A stretch of 64,000 nt of DNA, taken from the NCBI GenBank assembly GCA_018350325.1, contig JAEVLN010000016.1:1798044-1862043 (forward strand). The letters are read 5' to 3'. A model generated the notes under the pieces. That model worked only from the letters and a program-made list of their open reading frames with translations, searched no databases and was not told the origin of the DNA. This DNA comes from Globodera rostochiensis. Taxonomy: Eukaryota; Nematoda; Chromadorea; Rhabditida; Heteroderidae. Shown one piece after another: positions 56,395-64,000 of this stretch (the stretch's first letter is position 1; each line of letters opens with the position of its first letter). The translations under genes were made by a program, and so were the position numbers.

Positions 56395-59300
56395 TAATAT
56401 AATTTAAATTGATTAATTTTTGATAAATTTTGAATTTAAACGTATAAATCAAATTTATGAATTGAAGACCGTCAAATCAAAAAGGTCATTTTTTTAAGTA
56501 AAAAGCAATCATTTTTTAATATCTAAATTTTCTACTGTGTGTCATAGTTGTAAGTTGCTAGAAATGTTATTAAAACATATTATTTTATCAATACTGTTTT
56601 ATTAGTTTTTTTATAAGAAATAACTTTTATTGTTGTGGACTTACTCCAGACTTTACTCAGTTAACACAAATTGTAACATAGTTAGTATTTATCAATGTTT
56701 CTATTAAATCGATTAAACTATATCGTTTTTAATCGTTTAAATTGAAGTCAATGTTAAAATTTTATTTCCTGCTCAATCTAGATGAAATTAAATCTTCAGT
56801 TATTCATTTTTATATTTTTATTAATATCGATGGTCTTCGAAAGTTAGATTAAATATATTTATTTAATTGCTAATTGAATCAATGCGATTTGTTATACAAA
56901 TCCCATATTTTTCTTGTTTTAGCGTTGCACGGGAAATTAAGTTCTGTATCAAATTTATTTATTTTTAATAATTTTATATACTATATTCCATTTTACTTTT
57001 TCGCAATTGTAAATTTAGTCTATATATTACATTTTAAACAACAATTGCTAGTTTGTGCTGGCTGTTTTTAAAAGTGAATACTTTTAGGTGTTTTATCACA
57101 CCAATATTTTTGCAAATATGTATTTTCGGTTAATTTACGCGGCCATTTTTACTTACTACTTCTTTAAGAATTTCGTACTTCTGTATATTAGCATGGTTTA
57201 AAATACTAATTATTTTATATTATATTTTAATACATCCATAAAAGTTTCTATTGCTTTTAAGGTGTGCCCATTAAATTACAATTTTAGAATTTTTCTACCC
57301 TTTATATTGATAACTCATTAGTTTCTGGTTACCGTTTGTGCAGGCTCTTGGCGATTGGTCTGAAACGCTGATACGGGTGATAATGCGACATTCCATGCGG
57401 CGGCTGCTGCTGCGGCTGGTATTCGAAAAATTTGGCAGATGTGCCAGCGGAAAGGTGGGCTACGCCTAGAAAGCTAAACGGTCCAATTTTACTCAATTTT
57501 CGCTATTTTATTTGTTTTGAATGATTATTTTGGTTATATAAAAGTTTCTGGCATTTGTAAATTCATTTATTTTTGAAACAGTTACATTAATCATAATTTT
57601 GACAAAATAAATTATATTATTTTCATATTTTTGTTTAATTACCATTAAACTGCCTCTTAATTTAAATGCTATATTTTTTGCTTCTTTCTTTTAATCTTCT
57701 GAGTAAATTTAAACAACGTTGAGCGATTTCATTATAATCAAGTTTTTATATGTATGTTAATTAAAACTTTGTTATCCATCCATATCAAAATGCACGATCT
57801 TATTGGATAGCTAAAAAAACCCCGTATACCCATGTTTAGATTCTAATAAAACTTAGAAATAAATCTGCTAAAAATATTACAGTTAATGATAACGAATAAT
57901 TAATAAATTATTTTTTGCATTAAATAGTGAATAAATAATTCAGGAAACATTGTTAAAATACCCATTTATTAAAAAAAAGTAAATTGTTATTAAGCTCCGA
58001 CAATTCAAAACAGAGGAATTAAAAAAAAATTATCTCATTTGTAAGGTCAGGTGAGGATTGTAAGCTTAGAGCTTCTTCAATTGCTGTATCTTTATTTTAT
58101 TAAGATTTACTATTTTTCTTCAATAAAATTAAAATTATTAATTTATTTAATTGATAACTTCTCTTTTTTGTTACTACATTAAACTATAAGTAGTATTTAA
58201 GAAAAAGTTGAAGAATAGGATAAATATATCTGTAGAGACGATGATAAAACTGTAGTAAAAGAAAAACCCCTAATACGTATACTTAAAGTTATAAATGTTA
58301 TACTTAAGCTCCTTCAAAATGTTTCTATACAAAATTAAAAAACAATTACTCTTCGTATTTATTAATTATTGACAACAAAATACAAATAAAGTAAGAGTTG
58401 CTCTGAAAAAATGCTAAATCCTTCACTATAAAAGTCAACTCAGAAAACGACTTAGAAATATCCGTTCAAAGCATGATGAAAGAAATTATAATTAATATTA
58501 TAAAATTAAACCGCCAAAAATGTTTTGTTTATACATTATATATTGAGAAACGTAATCAAACCGAACAATAATCCCACAAACCCCTTTTGTTATAATAACT
58601 AATCATTGCAAACAAATGAATTACTTAAACGCCAAGTAATTAATTTATTTACATTTAAAAAGCGTTTTAAGTACTAATAATAAAAAAACGATCTAACGTA
58701 TGATAAAATAATTACGATCCCATACACATAATTCTGTTAATCATGATTTAGAAAAACAATAAATCGCGAGAAATGATTAATCAAATCAAAAAGCAGCTTA
58801 TTTAAAATGTGTATTGTAAAAAACATAATTAAATATAAATTTAAATCAAAGTTTGTTCGCCCCTCAATTCATCAGGCCAAAAGCCATTCCCGAAATGAAT
58901 GAAACACTGCGTTGAATTGCGTTAAATAAACTAAATATACTAAATAAAAGTTTAATTGTTCTCCAAAAACACATAAAGATCAAATAAAAATGATATTTTA
59001 AACTTCTTAATAAAAGTCCAACGTAAAAAAAGTTGCGAAATTAGTTTAAATCATTTATAATATCGCGTTATTCAGAAATTAAAAAACTGAAATTAAGGTT
59101 TAATTAATAGATGTACATGGATTAAATTAAAAATTGTAATACAATTTGTTATAATCAAAAATATTTGGAAATTTGAAAACTTTTAGCCATTTTAAATTTC
59201 TAAATAAAATTCGCAAAACAAATGAAAAGCAATTGAAATTACAAATATTTTTTAAAGAAACTTAAGGAAAAATTTCTTATTTTTACAGTAATAAATTGCA

Positions 59301-59803
59301 TGACAAAAAAGATTACAAAATCTAAAGGAAATAATCACCAAGTGTAATTTTCGATTAAAGGATAGTCGCGGCAGGAAATGCGCTATAATAAGTGTCAAAA
59401 ACCTCGAAAACATTGGGCAAAAATTTAAAGAAATTCTAACATTATTAATCGGGAAAATAAATTAAATTTATGCATTTAAAGATGATAACAGATAATCTTA
59501 TTTTAAAGTTTATTGATACGAGACTAAAATATTATGCACGAAATATTGACTATTAAAGTAAAATTTAAACACCAAATTTAACTTATTCACCTATCACCTA
59601 ATTAAATAGGAAATACTCGATTTAACGCTAAATTACTGATATAAATTGCCCGTGTATGTCCTAAAATGAGAAAAAATAGGTTAAAATCAACTTAGCAGAA
59701 AAACTATTAATTAAGAAGCGTACACAGAGACTATATATCTGCAAAAAAAACAAGCTAAATGAATACCGGGCAAAAAAAAACATCTTCTTTACTTCTACCC
59801 GCC
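56395..59803. repeat. Mosaic duplication, copy 2
   Basis: Counterpart of copy 1, with a different and shorter filler (56,860-57,119, 260 bp). The right breakpoint at 59,803 lies 20 bp from the TCTCG-rich inverted-repeat element. Confidence 0.95.
57329..57465 (-). CDS. Candidate 3'-terminal exon, unknown protein (copy 2)
   Basis: Identical by eye to 51,008-51,144, offset by 6,321 bp, including the acceptor and the stop. See that entry. Confidence 0.45.
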
Positions 59804-60075
59804 CGACATCATCCATAATTGTTAGTGATGCACGAGAGTCTCGGTCTCGAGTCTCGACTCGAGAAAGTCTCGGGTTTGTTGGGTCTCGGTCTCGGTCTCG
59901 GTATCGAGTCTCGGGTACTTGGTCTCGATTTTCGAGACTTTTTTACACTGGTAAAGATGGAATTTTTGGTGAAAATTCATTACAGAATCTGAGCTTGAAA
60001 GATTTGAAAAACATAATGATAATCAAATTTAGCAATCCTTAATTTAATAACTTTTGCACAGCGTAGAATTCAATG

Positions 60076-60140
60076 TCCATGTGGTTCAGTGGTTAAACTC
60101 TGGTTCGTATCAATAGTTACCGGAGTTCTAATCCCCGAGT
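60076..60140 (+). other. tRNA-like sequence
   Basis: A box TGGTTCAGTGG (60,082-60,092) and B-box-like GAGTTCTAATCC (about 60,123-60,134). T-stem pairs in four of five positions, and the acceptor stem is not convincing. Probably a tRNA-derived remnant. Confidence 0.35.
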
Positions 60141-60295
60141 AAAAATCCATTTTATTCTTTAATTTTAAATTACTCTTTTTCCTTATTCGTATTCGGAAAA
60201 CAAAAATAATCTCTCATAAACAGAAATTCAATGCTTTTTTTTGCAAATTTTAGGCACATTTTCCTAATTGAATTTACTAAAACTTTAATTTTTTC

Positions 60296-60683
60296 CCCGG
60301 CGGCGCCGTCGGACCATTCCTCTTCCTAAAAAGCTCCAATAAATTACCCCATTTTTAAAATTTTGTTGCAAATCTATTAACAAATTAAGTCAAAAAATTT
60401 AAAATTTTCTCGGCGGCGCCTATCGGCACCGCCGACCCCCTCCCCGCCAAAGTGTGGCAGAATCCGCAAAAAAAAATTTTGAATTCTTCGAATATTTCTT
60501 AATAGGGTTGTTGGCGGTCGGTTAACCGGACCGAAACCGGCTTTTTTGGCCCAAAAAAAACCGTAGGGGGGGGGGGCATTTTGGGGGGTTTATTACATTT
60601 TTCGTACGCAATTTTTTTTCAAATTTCAAAATTTTAAAGTGTTAAGAATGGAAGGAGTCCAGCGATGCCGAGAGGCGCCGCCG
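60296..60683. repeat. GC hairpin repeat, three family members
   Basis: Hairpins at 60,296-60,312 (degraded), 60,411-60,434 (inverted orientation, CGGCGGCGCC-TATC-GGCACCGCCG) and 60,659-60,683. The sequence between them matches the family at 16.7 and 38.0 kb. Confidence 0.7.
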
Positions 60684-61037
60684 GTAAAATGTTTTGACTT
60701 TTTTGATGAATTTGTTAAGAAAATTGGCCCGAAAATGATTAAGGTTTGCCACGGAAACTGCGGATGAATTTTTAAACATGATTTTTATAATTTGAAAATT
60801 TTAGGAGCTAAAATAAAACCTTTTCAGTGAATTGCAAAAAAAAATTTCAAAAAAGTCTCGAGTCTCGGGTCTAGACTCGAGAAAAGTCTCGGGTTTTTTG
60901 GGTCTCGGTCTCGGTATCGAGTCTCGGGGTCAAGTCTCGGTCTCGGTCTCGAGTCTCGGGGTCAAGTCACGATCTCGGTATCGAGTCTCGAGTCTCGATA
61001 AATTTTGGGTCTCGTGCATCACTACAAATTACTCTCG

Positions 61038-61512
61038 CCGTCTGACTCTCTCTTTTTAGCACACTATTTATTCAAAAAATAAAATGTTCAAAAAAGTAAC
61101 TAAAAAATTATTAGATGGGGTGTGTTGATGACCAAATTAGTCTAACCGTCTGACTCTCTCTTTTTAGCACACTGTTTCTTCAAAAAATAAAATGTTCATA
61201 AAAAAGTAACTAAAAAATTATTAGATGGGGTGCGTTGATGACCAAATTATTCTAACCGTCTGACTCTCTCTTTTTAGCACACTATTTCTTCAAAAAATAA
61301 AATGTTCAAAAAAGTAACTAAAAAATTATTAGATGGGGTGTGTTGATGACCAAATTAGTCTAACCGTCTGACTCTCTCTTTTTAGCACACTGTTTCTTCA
61401 AAAAATAAAATGTTCATAAAAAAGTAACTAAAAAATTATTAGATGGGGTGCGTTGATGACCAAATTACTCTAACCGTCTGACTCTCTCTTTTTAGCACAC
61501 TATTTCTTCATT
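61038..61512. repeat. 108/110-bp tandem repeat, about 4.3 copies
   Basis: CCGTCTGACTCTCTC starts at 61,038, 61,146, 61,256, 61,364 and 61,474, giving alternating spacings of 108 and 110 bp. Odd units have TTCAAAAAAGTAAC and TGTGTTGATG; even units have TTCATAAAAAAGTAAC and TGCGTTGATG. Confidence 0.95.
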
Positions 61513-62021
61513 CAGGGTAAAGGTGATGTAGTGGAAACCAATATAATTATTTTATTATGAATTGTTTTTTTTTCATGAACATAAGTATTGTTGTTTTTTT
61601 GTTAAAAGCATAAACCAAAAAAGTAAATTCAAATAATTGTAACTCGATTGATAATAATTTGAATTGAATGGAATTTGTTTTTGCTGAATAGGTAGTAAGT
61701 ACTCTATGTGTTATAATTATTAAATTGAATTAGCTTCTCGGTATAATTATTTACGTACAAAATTTATTAATTGTTAATACGCATTTTTTAACTATTAACC
61801 TTAACGTTTGCTATTATAAATTTCTTAGTTTGAAATATTAAATAATTAATAATATATTTTATTAGGCGTATTTTTGCATTTTGAAACATTTATTTTATTA
61901 CATGTTTATTTAAATTAATGTTTTTTATTTTATAATTTTCTAACTTAACATTTGGCGCCACATTATTGTTATATCTGTTTGGAAATAAATTACTTTTTAA
62001 TTATACCACGTATCATTAACG

Positions 62022-62165
62022 CTAGATCTTTAGAATCTCTTTTTCTGTGTGATATAATATCTTTAAAAATAATTTTGTCGGTTTCCGTTTTGGATCGCGG
62101 ACGCCTCCTCTAATGCCCATATTGGTCTCGTTGAGTAACAAGAGCAACGAATCAGTTTTTAATTC
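62022..62165 (-). CDS. Candidate 3'-terminal exon, basic protein, unknown
   Basis: 144 bp after a strong acceptor (AAAAATTTTCCAG), one frame open for 47 codons to TAG. The product is basic (GIRGGVRDPKRKPTK). A plus-strand frame across the same island is also open but lacks a start or acceptor. Function unknown. Confidence 0.45.
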   Translation of the reverse strand, partial: ELKTDSLLLLLNETNMGIRGGVRDPKRKPTKLFLKILYHTEKEILKI

Positions 62166-62837
62166 CTGGAAAATTTTTGTCGAAAAAATAGTGCTTTTTT
62201 TTCTTTGGTTTAACCGTTTTGGCGTATGTTCAGTAATTTTTCTAAAAGGATTATATCAAATATAGATAAAATAAATAAATTGACCAATAAACACACATTG
62301 AACTAATTTTTGTTTGCTCATCGCTTTAAAAGTCAGCCCAAATTAAAAGTTACGCTGACAGCATGCCAATGGTCGCTAAGCGATTAAAAAGGTTTTATTT
62401 TATTCAGCTAATAGCGTATAAATTATTTTACTTTTCTATTTTCTGTTTTTTATTGACCCTGGTTTCATCCACATACATACGCAAATTTAACATTTGTTTC
62501 AAAAAACAATTTATGTAATTTCACGTTTTTGAATTAATTTCGTTTAGGCTTAGTATATACTCGCTTCTAGACTTACATTTTCAAAAAAGTCATTTCTTCT
62601 ATTCACATTATTTCATGCTGATTTTATAAATAACTTTTTGTTTTTTTTTGTTTTATAAAATTAGTACATATACAATAAATAGTCAATATTTTTTAAAATT
62701 TACAATCTTTTAATTACTTCAATTAATAACAATTTTAATGAATATAATTTCGAACTTTCACTTTTAAATTCGTATACAATATATTTGAATATTTTATTAG
62801 ATAGGATTTTTTAACTGTTTTATTTGGTTAATTTGAG

Positions 62838-62961
62838 GAAGAATAAAAACATATTTTATTACCATTTACCTAACTTTGCTTTGCAACGGATTGCTGAGCA
62901 TTTAGCCGACCTTCGTCGCGGGGCTAATGTTGGTGCTACGACTTCGGGCCAGCCCAAGTGA
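62838..62961 (+). CDS. Candidate 3'-terminal exon, unknown protein
   Basis: Acceptor GGTTAATTTGAG, then a frame open for 40 codons to TGA at 62,959-62,961, with an amphipathic helix-like IAEHLADLRRG. An AATAAA lies about 75 bp downstream. The minus strand offers an alternative with donor TTAG|GTAAAT. Function unknown. Confidence 0.35.
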
Positions 62962-63350
62962 ATTTATTATTATTCCTAAATTATTTTATCTGCTTTTAAT
63001 TGTAAGATATTCTATATTCTGAGTGAAAATACCAATAAAATAAAACCATTACAAAACAATTAAAAAAATAGCCGATAAATCGTCATCTATTAATATTTGC
63101 CGGCAATAAAATTACAAGGCTAAAATACATGACTTCTTTTTACGTGAAAAATAATTTAATCCAAGTAAAAATAAAATCATTAAAAATCCACCATATAATA
63201 AATAAATTTCGTAAATTTCAAATGATAAATTTCTCCAAATCAAATTAACAGGTCGTCTTTTTAAAGCGACCCAATTCGCGCTTCTTTAAATAATTTTTTT
63301 TTTATTAACTATTTAAATAAAGATAATATACTGTTTCAATTACTATGTAC

Positions 63351-63403
63351 CGCATAGCCTAAAGCACCCGATCCATCTGTATCAACGCGCATCGGAGCAA
63401 CAT
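63351..63403 (-). CDS. Candidate internal exon with EF-hand-like loop
   Basis: 53 bp between acceptor TTTTTTTGAAAG and donor GCG|GTACAT. The open frame reads VAPMRVDTDGSGALGYA, where DTDGSGALGYA fits the first eleven positions of an EF-hand calcium loop. The twelfth residue would be in the next exon. A plus-strand frame over the island is also open, so this is tentative. Confidence 0.35.
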
Positions 63404-64000
63404 CTTTCAAAAAAATTATTAATTAAAAAGGGTCATCTTGAGAAAACCACATAAACTAAGCTAATAAAGTAATAAAACATATTTAAATATTTAGTAAACC
63501 TTTCTTAAATTTTGTTGTTTTTAGCGATATTTGTGGCTAAGAAAATCTGATAAATTTTAATTAAAATGACGAATAATCATAATTAAATGTATTCAATTTT
63601 AAAATAATTTTCTAATTTAAAAAAAATTTAAAGGATAGAAAACCAATTTTACATATGCATTGCTAAAATAAGAAAGTTTATAAAAAATTCTAAATTAAAT
63701 TTTATTATTATTTTTGAATATAATCTGCTATTAAATTTTTTTTGTAATCGTTGAAAAAAATATAATTATATCTACTAGACTCGTTTTATTCGAATAATTT
63801 ATCATTTATTATTTATAATAGTATAAAATTTTGATTTAATTCTAATTTTTTTTATTGAGTTTGGTAAGTATATTTTTTTTCAGTATGACGTATTGTGCTA
63901 ATTTTAAATTTTTAATATTTTTTATATTGGCTGTCTTGTATCTATTTTTTTTATTATAAATAAATATAGGTAGATCTTGCTGTAAAGGTTGTGTCGGGGT

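Larger units (their letters stand above)
59823..61024. mobile_element. TCTCG-rich inverted-repeat element, about 1.2 kb
   Basis: Both ends carry TAGTGATGCACGAGA in inverted orientation, followed inward by arrays of GTCTCGG/GAGTCTCG words. The layout resembles hAT-type MITEs with subterminal repeats. I found no clear target duplication. The interior holds a tRNA-like sequence (60,076-60,140), three GC hairpins of the dispersed family and a G10 run. No transposase. Confidence 0.6.
61515..64000. other. AT-rich region with exon-like islands
   Basis: Apart from the three candidates listed separately, a minus-strand micro-exon of about 22 bp near 62,363-62,384 (TCGCTTAG before, GTAACT after) would match the phase of 62,165-62,022. 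Another island lies at about 63,255-63,285. Confidence 0.3.

Noticed and set aside
13378..60140. Functional tRNA genes at the three tRNA-like sites
   Set aside because: A and B boxes are present but acceptor and T stems do not pair properly.
1..64000. CRISPR arrays or bacterial operons
   Set aside because: No spaced direct repeats of that type; spliced genes and eukaryotic transposons show a eukaryotic genome.

Overview
The window comes from a eukaryote, most likely an invertebrate animal. Genes have GT-AG introns, most of the sequence is very AT-rich, and hAT-, Mutator- and mariner-type elements with matching target-site duplications are present. A nematode is my guess, not something I can show.

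Region 1 (1-500): three short minus-strand exons encode part of a type B DNA polymerase of the protein-primed, Maverick/Polinton-like kind, running off the left edge. Region 2 (650-1,770): a 90-bp tandem repeat, then a purine-rich leader with a small upstream ORF. Region 3 (1,773-11,788): a GC-balanced block of plus-strand ORFs. ORF1 holds a Gag-like capsid with a CCHC knuckle, then an envelope-like glycoprotein with a basic cleavage site, then the start of a retropepsin. One in-frame TAA interrupts the protease, whose second half follows in the same frame. Where reverse transcriptase would be expected, a 59-bp minisatellite begins. Downstream are a small two-TM cysteine-rich glycoprotein and a 1,112-residue UPF1-like superfamily 1 helicase with an RGG-type tail. 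I found no reverse transcriptase, RNase H, integrase or LTR. A short motif of the type S-[AT]-[LF]-G-L-N-E-K recurs six times, near the N-terminus of each module, tying the ORFs together. Region 4 (11.8-13.7 kb): GC-rich 3' sequence, an A25 run and CGCGCAG-rich repeats like those on the left flank.

Region 5 (13.7-64 kb): AT-rich sequence with dispersed GC-richer islands of 20-160 bp, many bordered by splice-like sites. These look like exons of one or more genes with long introns, but strand and frame are often undecidable by eye. It also holds non-autonomous transposons (hAT 16,369-17,500; Mutator-like foldback 23,145-24,054; hAT-like 24,799-25,339; deleted mariner 33,749-34,686; a TCTCG-rich inverted-repeat element about 59,823-61,024), a GC hairpin repeat family, tRNA-like sequences, several tandem repeats, and a recent mosaic duplication (49.6-53.5 kb versus 56.4-59.8 kb).

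The most interesting possibility is that regions 1-4 are one composite element: a retrovirus-like particle module (Gag, glycoprotein, protease) linked to a helicase, and perhaps to a DNA polymerase, instead of to reverse transcriptase. Alternatives are a retroelement copy that lost its RT region, sitting beside an unrelated Maverick.
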